A stretch of DNA of 64,000 nucleotides from Dactylonectria macrodidyma (GCA_020744425.1 JAGMUV010000009.1:1426001-1490000), one strand, 5' to 3'; counted from the first letter of the stretch, positions 23,135 through 35,587 are shown. Notes: generated from the letters alone by a model not told the origin. Made by a program: numbers and translations.

Positions 23135-24886
23135 ACCAGAGTCTCTATTAGCCCTTACTGCGACATCTCCGGCAGAGACACCAGGGACACAGCCCCCTTC
23201 CCTACAGGCGCTGAGCTTTGCGACAAGGCGCTCACGCGCCCAGGCACACAATATCTGACACAAACAACTTCGCAGCGATCTAAGGTGCCAGCTCCTCCCG
23301 CACCAGTTGGCCAGTGACGGGTCAGACGAGACAACTGCTGCTCCGGCTATCCCTCGACGGCTGGTTTTCCCCATCTTCGCCAGAAGTGCCTTACGATAAC
23401 GGGATGGTGCCTTGAGCAACCCACACTCCCAATTACCTACATTTTCTTACCTACCTATTACCTTATAAGCCGCTCGCAAACGAGACGGAACCACGGGTCG
23501 CCCCTTCCGAGGCGCCAATTCGACATCCATCTCAGGGCCGAGAGCCGCCATCGTCGTTTTTCGCAACCTTGAAACTTGAAACTTACCGCCTGGCCCTTCG
23601 CCAACACAGATCACTACCAGTTCCCGCCCAACTCGGACCCTGCAGCCAACCGCAACGGGATCTAACAAGGCTAAAAACAACAACGTCAAACATCCATCTC
23701 CACTGCTCCGCTGCCATCACCCGCTGCACAGCGAGCTGTAGCCGCTCTGCTGGAGAGGCGACGCCCTTGACGCCGGGAGCACTGACGTCGACATCCCAAG
23801 CCCTGGTCGATCATCGCCCCCTAGCAGTGTTGATCCCGGTCAAGGCGAATGAGACGCCGCAGCGGTTAACCCACACTACGCCTGCCACCTCTAGACCCTC
23901 TAGGCTGGACCAGGTGATTGAAGATTTGAAAGTCACGACACCCCGCGTACTTGGTACACTTTGTACCGCGCAACCTCACTTCCTCCGCATCGCTGCTGCG
24001 GCTGTTAGTTGCCCGAGCTCAACTGGAACACATCTACTTTGCGTCTATCGACAATCGATAGTGTCTCTGCCTCCCAAAGCTCCGTTCTCTATCGCCCGTT
24101 TCCCGCCCACTCTCCAAGAGTCTCCAGGCGCTGCGGTGCGCTAAAACCGACGCTACCTGCGCCGCCAGGCACGGGTCGTTCCCCCCCTTCCCCATCCCTC
24201 CCTCCCCCAAAAGCAAAGGCCAAGCGCCTGAAGGCTCGTGCCCTTTGCTGGCCTTTGTGGTGGTGGCCCTTGTGGTGGGTGGCCTTGCTGGTAGCCTCTG
24301 GCGCTCCTCTGGCGCTCCTTTGTCGCTCTTGCGTGCCCTTTTCGGTGCCCATCCTCAACCTTGCTGTCTCGGCCGTCATCTCGTCCCAGGTGGGGCCTTT
24401 TTTGTGCGTCCGCCCAGGCGTCACCTAGTGCCAATCTGCTGCTCCTCCATCGTTGCACCACGAGCGTCTCCTCCTCCTCCATCCCCCATCGCTGCCTCTG
24501 CTTCCGACCCCGACGCCTAGACGCTGGCGCACACAGCTTACCAGTTGCAGATGTTACTCGTCGGCTGCCACTGTTATACAAGTCGCTTTTCCTCCTGAGC
24601 AGCCCCCCCGTTCGTCGTCCCTGCGTCTCTACGTCGCTACGTCTGAGCACCAACAATAATTCCCTTTCCATAATAAAGCACCCCGCCCGACACGCCTTTC
24701 ACCGTCTCTCAGATACTTCCCACCACCAAAAGATAACCAGCGCCAACACCCTCTTTCAACCTCCTACCGTCTCCGACCGCAGCTAGCTTCGTGCTTTGCA
24801 TAGCTGCTCCATCGGTCCATCATCCCCCGTCTTCGTCCGACCTCCCCCCTGCGATCCAACCTGCGCTTTCGCATCCCGATAGAAAT
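21146..24886. other. Long divergent intergenic region between RPA135 and Arl8
   Basis: No gene recognised in 3.7 kb. The left part is the RPA135 promoter, with TCACATGA near 21411. The right 1.5 kb is pyrimidine-rich on the plus strand and is probably the Arl8 promoter and leader. It contains a 14-nt T run (22616-22629) and a 41-nt C run (23092-23132). A 191-codon plus ORF at 23569-24144 has leader-like composition and was not accepted. Confidence 0.45.
23092..23132. repeat. Homopolymer of 41 cytosines
   Basis: Uninterrupted C on the plus strand from 23092 to 23132. The length is probably only approximate in any assembly. Confidence 0.9.
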
Positions 24887-25752
24887 ATGGCTGGGCTCTT
24901 CCGGAGAGTCTACGATTGGCTGCTGCGCATGTTCTGGTGAGTAGCCATGGCTGAGCATGTATGCGCGGGATGTTTTCCCGGTGCATGATCGGCTTCTCAA
25001 GCTTGATTCCCCGCGTCGACAACTAGCCCGAGGCTTCCACTCCGCCGATAGACTGACGTTGAGATTCCAGGGCGATGGAGATGGAGGTGACGATGGTAGG
25101 CCTGCAGAATGCCGGAAAGACCTCGCTGTTAAGAGTTCTTGCCGTGAGTACCCCCTCTTCCCAGCGCACCCCGTTACCCGCGGATCACAATATTGACGTC
25201 CGTCGCGTACTGTAGGGAGGAGAGTTCACACTCGAGTAAGTGCAACCCGTGATACTCGCGTCGTCCGCCGGGACTGGCCGGCCGGCCGGGCCCGTATTTT
25301 GGTCTAGAAGCACCAGCTGACTGCAGGTTCCGTATAGCTCGATTCCCACCGTTGGATTTAATATGAAAAAGGTGCAACGAGGTCATGTTACGTTGAAGTG
25401 TTGGGACATCGGTGGCCAGCCAAGGTTTCGCACAATGTGGGAGAGATATTGTCGGGGCGTGAGCGCCATCGTCTTCATCGTTGACATTGCCGATCTCGAG
25501 CTGATCCCCCAGGCCAAGGAAGAACTCCATGACCTCATGGGCCGTAAATCGCTCGCTGGAATCCCGCTCCTCATTCTCGGAAACAAGTCTGACCTCCCTG
25601 AGAAGTTGTCGGTGGACGAACTGATTGACGAACTCGACCTAAAGAGCATACGGGGCCGCGAAGTGTGCTGCTATGGGATCAGTGCAAAAGAAGAAACCAA
25701 CCTGGATGCAGTGGTGGAGTTCCTGATGAAGTGGGCCAGCCGAGCGGCATGA
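24887..25752 (+). CDS. ARL8: Arl8-type small GTPase
   Basis: Arl8 GTPases act on lysosomes and vacuoles and in microtubule-based transport. Exons are 24887..24936, 25071..25143, 25216..25235 (20 nt) and 25338..25752, giving 185 aa. Seen: an amphipathic N-terminus ([17 protein letters not shown]) with no Gly2 for myristoylation, as in Arl8. Nucleotide motifs are the P-loop GLQNAGKT, switch [12 protein letters not shown], switch [12 protein letters not shown] with MWERYCRG, the base-binding NKSD and SAKE. Order and length fit human ARL8 (186 aa). Each intron is GT...AG, and the junctions restore the conserved P-loop and GGEFTLDSIPTVGF. Its specific role in this fungus is not shown by sequence. 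Confidence 0.95.
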
Positions 25753-28700
25753 GGCAGGTGAGCCACCGGCCCTCGGAGTCAACGTAAGGCACAGCCTGAG
25801 GGACGACAAGCTCATGCTGAGAGGAAGGCACTGCTCTGCCCGGCTTTGAACTAGGGGAGGGGGGCTGGGTCAAGCATCTTACTTGAGCTGGGCCAGGAAA
25901 AGGACGAATTTAAAGGAAAGATATAAAAGGCCGGCCTTGCGGCGAAGCAGTTGGTGAACACACGGTAACATATATAAACTTCCTCTCTCACGAGCTCATG
26001 ACATTCCCAGGTATTTTGTCAGCCCATGAGCGGTGCTTCACAGTCATGTCGAAGGCTTCTTCCAGTTGGTGTTGCCCTTGGGATTTTATCGTTGACGGAG
26101 CATGGCTCCGGGGAGGGGAAAGTTCAGCACTGGCTAGAATGGCGGACAAGGGCATTTTCCGAAACACGAGAGACGGCGCTTGCCAAATCTCAGACATGTG
26201 CGTGGTTGATTGATTGATTCTCTCCTTGGCAGGAAACTTGTTTGAGTAAGCATTAGTAGGAAAGGTCAGCCAAGCGCTTGCGCCGGTACTTTGCAAGCGG
26301 TTGAGCGAAACGGATGATGACTGAATGATGATGCCGCGACGAGTTCGTTTGCTTCCAAGATGATGACGAGTCGTGACGGGGCGTGAGGCGCAGTGGAAAT
26401 CAACATGTAGTGAGCAAGAATTCGAGCCGAGATACGCATTGAGGTTCAAGTTTCGATCAAGTGGTGAGAACAGAGGGAGACGCCCAGATTTTGAAGTAGA
26501 CCAAGACGTTCGAGACAACCCCGTCGTTGAGCAGCCAGGGTCAAATGTTGCAGGCATGTCCCAAGTTCCAAAGTGAGTGCGGGAGCGAGGCGACGAATAC
26601 CGCGGCGCTATATGTGACGAGGCGGACTGAATGAGCATGGGGTTTGGGGACATGGGTGAGGATGGTGAAGGTGAGGCGAGGTGAGGTCTGGTTGAGAGTG
26701 TTGTTGGTGGGCGTTGTTGGTGGGCGTTGTTGGTGGGTGTGGGTGTACCGGCCCATGTAGGTACCTTGAAGACAGGGCGGCCAACCAGTAACGCATCCCC
26801 ACGACGGCGCGCAAGATGAGGGAAAGGCGGCTTCTGGAGTAAGACAACAGAGCAGATCTGGCAACGAGAAGACTAAGTCAAAAGACTAAACAATAGAGAA
26901 TAAAAAAAATAGAGAAGATGGGAGCAAGAAGAGGAAGGAAAACAAGCGGCGAACGAAGACCGGGGGTGAGGGGGGATGGGTTGAGGACTTTCATGGCTAC
27001 ACACGGACCACTTGATGCGTTGGCCAACTCATCGCTGCAGTTGACAAGCGCCGCGTCGCCGCCCATTTGGGTCCCGTTTTGGGGTCCCTCGACTCCTCTG
27101 GGGCCTCCTGAGGGGGGGTTGGGGGGATTCTGTGTCGTTGCCTCGCTCGAGCCTTCTGTGGCCCTGTCCACCTGGCATCCGCATGCTGGTCCCCTCTCGC
27201 ATGTCTTGTGGTTGACTGGTTGACTGGCTATTTTTCCCCGGCCGGGCCGTCGTGGATGCTTTCTACTGGGTCCGGGGCAGTCTTTCCGCCCTTCCCCTTG
27301 CGCTGCTTCCTGGAGAATTGACCTGGAAGCGGGAGGGAGGGATTGGCGACCTCTTGTCGTCTCCAGCTGGTGGTCTAGTTTACCTTGTCGTCTTTTTTCC
27401 TTTTCCTCTTTGCTTTTCTTTTCTTCCCATTTCACTGTCTCGTCGTTCTCTTGGAAGCTCTCTCCGCGAGCCCCCCCTCCTTTGGTCTTTCCGCTGTCAC
27501 CGCTCTCGTTCTCGCTTCGCGTCGATGTCGTCTGATTTCTCGGGTTCCGCAACCCCGACCGGCGGCGGATTCTCGTTGGACGCGTGAAGAGAGAACGGGG
27601 GGTGGGAGGAAGAGGGGAGTGAGGTCGTCGGCTGATGGTCGCCTTGGTAGGTGGCGGACTACTGTCCGGGTCCTCTTCAAACTGATGGCGATGCTACTCC
27701 CCTGCCGGCGGTGAGCTGGTCATGGCGTGCTAACATGAGGGTTGACATGATTCGATGGTCTTTCAAGTCCTGTTGCTCAAGACGAGGACGATGAGCTGCC
27801 ATATTCCAGGCAGGAGCACGTATCCATGGCCTAGAATGGCTTCAATCCCGATCTCGACACTTCCGCGTCATCAGAGATTGATGACCTTTGCACGCCCCGG
27901 TTCAGGCCGGGGTTCAAACGGGCGGCGGAGCCGTGAGGGGTTCGGAGGCCGGGGGACGTTGTGCGCGGAGGTGGCGGAGGGCTGGCGGGGAGCACTGACA
28001 TAGTAAGGAACCGTTGCGACAACGCGAAGCACAAGTGCGAGAGAAAGAGAAAAAGACTCGAGAAAAGAGGAACAGGCGATGAAAAGGAAGAGGGACGGGA
28101 CGGCAAAGCAGTGCATCCCTGGTGGCCGACAGGGAGGTGAAGTTGGACGACGAGATTTTCATTCGGTCCGGGGTAGATTTGTGAGTCTCATTGGGTCGTG
28201 GCCGGAGACTCTGAGCGAATCGTCACCTTGGCGCTAGGCGAGAGGCTTGTTGGCTTCTCTTTTGGCGTGTCCAAACCCCCCGATTTACCCCTTATTTTCC
28301 TCAGCCGTCCACCCCAAAGCGAATTCGTCACGAGCGGCAAGCCGGCTCGGGTTGGTTTTTGGGAAAGTTCCTGTAAAGATCTCCTGAGCACTGGGGAAGG
28401 TATCGGCCCTCTTTTGCCAAGTCGACCAGGTACCTACACCTGAGGACGTCTTGTACTGATGATACAAACTAAACGCACATATTTGACCAGCATGTGCCGT
28501 CCTGCGCTTCCCAGACGGATAGTGGGAGCGGGATTGGCATCTGTCGCGGCTTGGTCGAATGTGATGGTCCTTGAATTGGGGCATCGGGACTGGTTGCTGA
28601 GTACGAGTGTATTGGCGATCAAGTTTACCTCGCACAACGCTGAGGCAACATGATAGTCGCCATGGTTCATGCTCATCGTCTGAAGCCAGATGCATGCGAA

Positions 28701-29320
28701 CAAAGGGGTGATCGCTGAGTAGCGTGGGTCTCGTCAAGAAAGGAAGACGTTTTGGGGTTCTCACGTGCCAGTGCAAACGGCAGTTTGGCCTCCATATGGC
28801 CCACATACCAATGCAAGGAGACACCCACAGGCGCCTCGACTCTCGCTGTTGTCATGGACTCGCCGGAAGATTCTCAAACATTCAAAAGAAGGATCGAAGC
28901 AAAGCAAGGTGGCTGCCGCCAGGTGAAGAAGGGTGTGATTCAACCACGGCGGGCGCTTGCTTATTAGGGCAAACCTACTAGGGCAGCGGGGCTCCTTCAA
29001 GAGCCTGGACAGAAGGATTTCGCCAGCGGCGGGGAACAGAGACGTGCGACCATGGCGCCGATCCGAGGAGGGCGAGGCCGGAGAGGGTTGAGTTGCGGTG
29101 CCGAGACTGCTTTCTACCCTGCAAGTGAGTGAGGGAACATGACCTCGCTGCGAGTAGACTGCTTGAGAAGCAGAAGGTTGATGAGGGTCAAACCCCGCGA
29201 GGGGCCACAACATAGGTTTGATGCTCTATTGTTCATATTCTATTTTTCATGGCGCAAACCTAGCAGATGGTATTTCCATGTTCCCGATATACTCCATATG
29301 CTCCTTGTCATAAACGTTCA
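25753..29320. other. Gene-poor intergenic, about 3.6 kb
   Basis: No gene accepted. Two minus ORFs (25988-26653, 221 codons; 26878-27552, 224 codons) show low-complexity or mixed composition and no recognisable domain. A 13-bp minisatellite lies at 26701-26739. The gap separates convergent Arl8 (+) and GT17 (-) 3' ends, so it is unusually long for a non-promoter region and could hide a non-coding RNA or an orphan gene. Confidence 0.4.
26701..26739. repeat. 13-bp minisatellite, three copies
   Basis: The unit TTGTTGGTGGGCG is repeated twice exactly and once with one change. Confidence 0.9.
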
Positions 29321-30490
29321 TCATGGGTAGTCCGTGAACCCCGCCGTCTCGCCATCCCGGTTTAGCATGTATCGGTAGCGCTCCTCGTCTTCCAGTAGAC
29401 ATGGCGGTACGTCGCGGTTGTTGTCGAGGCGGCTGAAGACGTCCCATTTGCGGCCCCAGAGATCAGCGCCTTGGCGGACGGCGTCGGCGATACGGGTGCG
29501 GTCGCGATAGGGCTCTTCGTTCATCCACGAGTGCGAGAAGCTGGCCATCTTGTTGAGGAACTGCTCCACTGTCGCGAAGCACGAGCTGCAGTGCCATCCT
29601 GCATTGCCCAGAACGCCCTTCTCGAGCTCACGCAGCAAGGGGATTCCTGCATCGCCGGTCCGCAGGTTCGTTGGGGGGATAGTGTTTGCCATACCCTCGT
29701 AGAAGGTCGCCTGGGGGTGCGGCCACTCCGGGCCGGAATGCAGGAACTGGAACGAGTAGTAGTAGAACTTGGAGGAGAGGGTGAGGCGTCGAGGGAAGTT
29801 GCACGTTCGCAAAACGAAGAGGGCCGCGGGGCGAGGGATCTCGTCGACATCGGCAACCAGGAGAGCATCGCCATCAACGGGGGCTTGTCGGCCACGGAGG
29901 CGCGGGAACACCTGGAGGAACATGGCGTCGCGCTGCAAGTCCTCGTTGTCCCAGGTCGTCACAGCTTTAAAGCCCTCCGGGAATTCCAACTCGTGGTAGA
30001 TCATCTTGTCATGGTAGGCGGCAAACCGGTCCCAGGCATCGCGGATGGTGAGGCTCTTAGGCCCGTTCTGGAAGGTGCGCGGGGATTCGACAATAACGAA
30101 GTAATCCACATAGTCGTAGAGCGTGCGAAGGCGGATCTCGAGGAAGTCTAGCTCATTGTTGACCATAAACAGGTCGTAGACCTTGCGCTCGCCCGAGACG
30201 GGGACATGACGAGGTTGGAAGACAGTGTAGCCGTGGGCGGCACAGAGGTCACGTGCAGCGTTGGAGGCGTAGTATTCGCGGTGGTTGGTGTTCGGAGACG
30301 AGAAGTCGAGTCTCGGGAGGGACTGGGTTAGGGCGAGATCTGAGGATGAGATGCTATGCGAGGGAGAGTGGTCAAAGAGAGGCTGTTGGGCGAGCCACCA
30401 GAGGCTGCCGAGCAGGATGATGGCGACGAAGATGGTACGGCGTTGCAAGGAGAAGGCTGGCATATTTGCCGGTAACGGAGATGAAGCCAA
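29321..30490 (-). CDS. GT17-family glycosyltransferase (GnT-III-like), type II membrane protein
   Basis: The family includes animal beta-1,4-mannosyl-glycoprotein GlcNAc-transferase III, which adds bisecting GlcNAc in the Golgi. It is a single exon of 389 aa. Seen: a short cytoplasmic tail, one hydrophobic anchor (about residues 19-37, TIFVAIILLGSLWWLAQQ), a stem, then a luminal domain. That domain carries VYDLFMVNNELDFLEIRLRTLYDYVDYFVIVES, the acidic VADVDEIPRP (candidate metal/sugar-nucleotide site), YYYSFQFLHSG and WHCSSCF. The alternative start Met10 would trim the tail. Many filamentous fungi carry GT17 proteins although bisecting GlcNAc is not known from their N-glycans, so acceptor and product are open. 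Confidence 0.9.
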   Translation of the reverse strand: MASSPLPANMPAFSLQRRTIFVAIILLGSLWWLAQQPLFDHSPSHSISSSDLALTQSLPRLDFSSPNTNHREYYASNAARDLCAAHGYTVFQPRHVPVSGERKVYDLFMVNNELDFLEIRLRTLYDYVDYFVIVESPRTFQNGPKSLTIRDAWDRFAAYHDKMIYHELEFPEGFKAVTTWDNEDLQRDAMFLQVFPRLRGRQAPVDGDALLVADVDEIPRPAALFVLRTCNFPRRLTLSSKFYYYSFQFLHSGPEWPHPQATFYEGMANTIPPTNLRTGDAGIPLLRELEKGVLGNAGWHCSSCFATVEQFLNKMASFSHSWMNEEPYRDRTRIADAVRQGADLWGRKWDVFSRLDNNRDVPPCLLEDEERYRYMLNRDGETAGFTDYP

Positions 30491-32227
30491 GAGTTTGTGG
30501 CTATGACTACGAAGAAGGTGCTAGTCCATGGTGGAAAGAGAACAAAAGCCGACCGGCAACGAAGAGAAGACGTCAAGTACGTGCGTGGTAGTCGAAGGGG
30601 AAGAAGACTGTTTAAGCCTGCGGACGCAGACGCAGACGCAACGCAAATCGAAACCCTTGTGTCCCTGTCTCACCTATCCTCATCAAAGGGTAAGCTTGGC
30701 ATCTACATAATTAGCACTCTCGTCTAGCTAGTCCATGCGTCAGACGATCCAAGGCTGTGGCAGAGATCCCTTATAAGACACGTTCATCCAATTAGATGTC
30801 CCCCCTCTGAAGCTATGGGCTAGCCGCCTGTGCATCGTTACTGGTTCACCGTCGCCAAGTCTCCCCCCTAGGTGTATCTTGTGCGCTTGGTGGTAAGACA
30901 AAAAGGAAATGACGCCGGATACACTCCACTAGTTGAGGCGCTTGCCTACGAATTCTGTGACAGGCCGTAGGAATCGAGGGTGAAGAGAGGATATGATGGA
31001 GAATGGCTGCGCTGACTCGACTGCCTGTTTAGGCCATATTTCACCCCCCAGGAAGGAATGCCGGGGACAGAAAGGCATGTGAGGAGGACATTTGCTGAAC
31101 TGCCAGTGAGACCTAGTAGTCGTACCTGAGTTTCGCTGCCCTGTTCACTCTAGGCCATCTGTGCATTGTGCTAATGCGCACCACTCTATACGCACCAAAG
31201 ATGAGTACGAAGGGTCTAGTATGAGGCGGTCATTGTTGCTATCAATGGTTCCGGGTGATGGCGGACGATGGGAACATCATTTCGCGATACGGGTTTCATG
31301 GGGGAGCGCTAGAAGGCCACTGGGAGGATTCCAGCGCCGTTTTCCCCCTCCTCCATGTGTCAGTGGGGTCGATTTACTCAACAGCGGCCGCCCAAGTGTA
31401 ACAGCTCGGTATTTTTAGGCCGCTTCGCCTCACTGTTCCACGTTTTTGGCGTGCTAAAGCTGTAGCTCCCGTCTAATCTGTCAGTGGTCAGGGGGGTACT
31501 AAAGCCTAGATCCCTTCGCTCCCGTACCATGATCCGCAGATGGTGGCCAGCTGTGACCTTAAAAGTCTCACACACTCGCCCCGATCGAGTAAAAAAGAAT
31601 CGGAAGTCGTTCGTTGTCGTATTAATTAAATCATTGCTCTACCAAGAATGCGCTGTGAATGGTTGCTGACTCCAGTGAGACCTCTCCGAGCATCGCCGAG
31701 AGACGATTACCGAAAACATTGGTAACCATCTAAGTAGCTTAGGCGCAAGCAGAAGTCGTGGCTGTGCTTGAAAATTTAATTACACGAAACTCTCCGCTGC
31801 CTCATCGCAATTGCTTTTGTCATGAGTTTTCATTCATTGACTCGTAACTTAGCAAGCATGGAGAGGTGGGACCAGGTATGATACCAGAGTCTTTGGGCAC
31901 TCGAAAGATGGGCTTCGGCCTCTTGGTTTCGTGATCATAAATTAACCTTTCCTGACCCCAATTCGCTAACAATGGAACAAGTAGGGCGAGTTGCAAAGAG
32001 AATCTGTTCAGGTATCACCTACCAACTCGATGCGCTGGGGCTACGGATTGCCGATTCTGGCCACTAGCCAGATGAAAGATGCGATAGCTGGAGTCGCCTT
32101 CCTCTCGGCTTCCTCCGGCCGATCTAGGAACTATCCGACATCCCCTCACTAGTTCGGCTCATGACATCTCCACCTACCAGTGACGTGCAACTCTGGCACT
32201 TGGTTTCAGTTGCAAGTTTCAACCACC
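30491..32227. other. Divergent intergenic: GT17 / threonine aldolase
   Basis: Both promoters lie here. No further gene or clear element recognised. Confidence 0.5.
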
Positions 32228-33700
32228 ATGACAAGGCCTATTCTGCTGGTGAACCATTCTCGCCACTTCGCCTCGTCCTCCTCGCGTTCTCTGCCCAGGC
32301 CGTCTTTAGCGTTACAAGAACGCGGTTATCTTCGCCCATCAGTGACAACACCGAGACTTGCTCTACCCCTCAAATCCCCACGCCGAGGCTTTACTTGCTC
32401 AACAGCAACTATGTCTCCAGCTGCTGATCTGCCAGAGGGCAGCCACAATGCCTGGATTGGCAGCAAGGGCCCGGCTGTCTTTGACCTACGAAGTGAGTAA
32501 GCTCCGTGTCCATATTGAGTCATTCTAGCATAGAACAGCAAGCTGATCGACCTTTGTTCAGGCGATGTGGTAACCACGCCGACCCCGGCCATGCTGGAGG
32601 CCGTTCAGTCGTGTTCCTTGTTCGACGACGTGTTCCAGGAGGATGTTGCCACAAATGAGCTTGAGGCCTATCTTGCTCAGCGAACTGGCAAGGAGGCTGG
32701 CCTTTTCGTACTCTCCGGAACCATGGGCAACCAGCTAGCCATGAGATCTCTCCTCACCCAGCCTCCCCACTCCGTCATCTGTGACTACCGTGCTCACCTC
32801 TATACTTCGGAAGCTGGCGGGTGCGTATCCTCATCATTCCATCAAGGCTGTTGTCTCTTCAACTAACCCCACCGCAGACTTGCAACTTTGTCTGGGGGTC
32901 AGATTACCCCCGTGGTGCCCAAGAATGGCCGGTTCCTAACCCTCGAGGACGTCATGGCGAACGCGACGCTGGATGACGATGTGCATGGTTGTCCCACGCG
33001 GGTCATCAGCCTTGAAAACACTCTCCATGGCATGGTCATGCCCCTGAGTGAGGTGAAGCGCATTTCCGAATTTGCTCGCGAGCACGGCATCAAGATGCAC
33101 TGTGATGGTGCCCGCCTATGGGAAGCCGTCGTGTCTGGCGCCGGCTCTCTGCCCGATTTCTGCTATCACTTCGACACCATTTCCCTCTGCCTTTCTAAGG
33201 GCCTCGGCGCACCCGTGGGAAGCGTCCTCGTGGGCCCCAAGGACACCCTGAAGCACGCGCGCTGGGTGCGCAAGTCTATCGGCGGCGGTCTTCGACAGAC
33301 TGGCGTCGTAACCTCGGCAGGCCGCGTTGCCGTGGAGCAGACATTCGGCAGCTCCCCGACGGGCTCTGATGGTCTTCTCAAACAGTCGCACGAGATGGCG
33401 CGCAAGGTGGAAGAGCTCTGGACGAGCATGGGCGGCAAGATAGCTGAGCCAACTGAGACTAACATGTGCTGGCTCGACATCAACGCCGCGGGGTGCAGCC
33501 AGAAGCGATTGATCGAGTACGGCGCTGAGGCCGGGCTCAAGTTTATGTGCAATCGACTCGTGACGCACTACCAGGTTGCTCAGAACGAAGAGGAAGTGCT
33601 GCGTCGGTTGCGCGTAGCATTTGAAAAGATTCTTTCGTCTGGAGAAGATTTGAATGCAAGCCAAAAGGTTGGGAAGTCAAGTGTATATCGGGCAGAGTAG
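32228..33700 (+). CDS. GLY1: Low-specificity L-threonine aldolase (Gly1-type)
   Basis: PLP enzyme that splits L-threonine or allo-threonine to glycine and acetaldehyde. Exons are 32228..32492, 32562..32820 and 32878..33700, giving 448 aa from this start. Seen: FDLRSDVVTTPTPAML, ETN-type PLP-fold motifs, the ENTLHG segment, HCDGARLWEA and the Schiff-base lysine in SLCLSKGLGAP (Lys282, or Lys221 if counted from the inner ATG). The N-terminal 60 residues are rich in Arg, Ser, Leu and Pro with one acidic residue, like a mitochondrial presequence. They precede a second in-frame ATG at 32411 (MSPAADLPEGS), which would give the typical cytosolic length. A third in-frame ATG at 32180 is also possible. 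The true start is uncertain. Confidence 0.93.
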
Positions 33701-35587
33701 AAAGTGAGGACGACAGCCCACGCCGAAACAAGCTGGATTAACACATAGCTTTATTAAATGAGGTGCTGACTTCGAGCCATCAACTGGCCAATTCAGAAAC
33801 CAAAATCTATCGCATTTGCCCTGTCTGATGGGAATCGGTGTAAAGTCGAGATGCGCTTTCATGACGAGTTCAGCAACAGAGAGGATTGACGATGTGTACG
33901 AGGCAACTGCTTCCAAACGTGCTACAGTTCTAGATTCCAACAATAAAATGACTAACACGGTGATGCGGCTACCCCGACTCTCATGCTGCAAGAAACTCCT
34001 TGTAGACGGCTTACATACGTGAGAAGTATTCATTGATTCGACAAACCCCAGAGCTCCTCCCGTGCATGTCAGCCTGCAGCAAGCTAATGGAAGACAATGC
34101 ATGATGCCGGCAAAAGTCAAATAGACGAAAAGGCCCGAGTCGTTTTAGTCTGTTGGGTAGGATTTCCGTATTCATGTCAAGGCAACAGCAAACATCTCGC
34201 ATGGATCAAGCAGGGACACCCCAGAGGTGCCGAAGCCAGAAAGCGAGTAGAGAGTGGGCGGGAACAACAAATGCCTTTCTTTCGCCCAATCCCTAGCGCT
34301 CTAGTTTCTTGGTTTCCTTGACAGCTTCGAACCAAGCTTTTCGATTTCGGCCTTGAGATGATCATCGCATCAGAGTCCAAAGACGGGTAAAGCCAAGATG
34401 AGCGTGCTGGCGCCACCGACACGTTCATGGCTGGCAAAGCGGAGAGTTGGCCGTTGGTCAATTCCGCACAGTCGTTTACCTGGACACTTTTGCAAGTGTA
34501 AACCAATCCGGAAACGGTCAAAGAAGCACAGGTTCTGACGTCTAGAAGCTCTTGGCCTTGTTCAGTGGTGCCACGGCTCTTCGTCCCTCCAATGATGCCC
34601 TTGTTACTCTTTGAAATCGTTCACTCAAGGTGGTGTGGTGTAAGCGTGTTGACGTCACCCAATCGGTCAGAACGACCGTCGCTAAAAGAGGCACTAACAA
34701 CTTACGGTGCCCGAGGGACTCCAGGGCAATGCGGGGAATTGAGTGAGTGAGAGGAGCAGGAAACAAAGAGGGAAGGTGCGGGGGGAACGTTTCCCCGCAA
34801 CCACGTCCCGCTAGGTCTTGCTGCATTTCGCCGACAGTGGCGTCTGGGGACGGGAGATTTTTAGCGGAACATGCATCCTCCAACAACAACGTTAGTGGCC
34901 AACGGGCACCAACAAACTTGGTCAGAGATTCAGAAAGGGCCGAATTCGGGGATCCGATTTCATGACCATGATCATCGTGGGCCCAGCATGCACCGGCTCT
35001 TCACCTCAATGGCAATGGCAAGTGGCAGCCAAGCAGCTCACCCCAGCTCTTCCGGCTCATCATGTGGGCCTCGTCTCGCGCCGCACCAATGCCATTGGGA
35101 TCTGCCGTAGCTCCAAGAATCGTGGGCCGAGGACTTCAAGGACTCCAATGACGACAGGCTTCGTTAAAGCAACCCTTTAGCAATAGCCTAGAAAAGGTTG
35201 TTCCACAGGTGGGTTGCGCATCCTCCATCTGGTGATCCATTCTGGCGAGCCATTTGGCAGGGGAGGGAGGATTATCACCATTGAAACGGGCAAGGCACCA
35301 CCCACAACTTCTCCAGCTCCCCTGGTCTTGGCTGGTTGGGAGAAATCTTGCTCGGGTCTGAAAGAAGAAAAGGCACTGTCAAACAAGGCACCATGTCACC
35401 CCATCCTAGTCTACTCGAACGCCGCCGATCGGCTCCTCCGGGCCCGGGCCAAGTTCAGTTGCCATATATACCCTACGTTGTCTGCTCCATGACGATGTTA
35501 CTTTCCTGTGAGACTCAAGCTGCATAATCCCTGGAACATTTGACCTTCTCAAGACAAGGTCGTCAGAGCAAGGCTTCAAACGGAACA
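33701..35587. other. Intergenic: threonine aldolase to trehalase
   Basis: No gene recognised; ORFs are short and overlapping. The right end is the trehalase promoter. Confidence 0.5.
35463..35470 (+). promoter_or_regulatory. Candidate TATA box of the trehalase gene
   Basis: ATATATAC-type sequence about 120 bp upstream of the chosen ATG. Position and sequence fit; function is inferred. Confidence 0.45.

Noticed and set aside
23569..24144. Plus ORF of 191 codons upstream of Arl8
   Set aside because: Sits in pyrimidine-rich leader sequence, is Ser/Thr/Pro/Arg-rich without a recognisable fold, and overlaps other equally long frames.
25988..26653. Minus ORF of 221 codons
   Set aside because: No family features and no coding-like residue pattern. 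Kept out, although RNA data could change this.
26878..27552. Minus ORF of 224 codons with a hydrophobic C-terminus
   Set aside because: Low-complexity Lys/Glu/Gly/Pro sequence over a purine-rich tract; the hydrophobic end is a reading of T/C-rich DNA.
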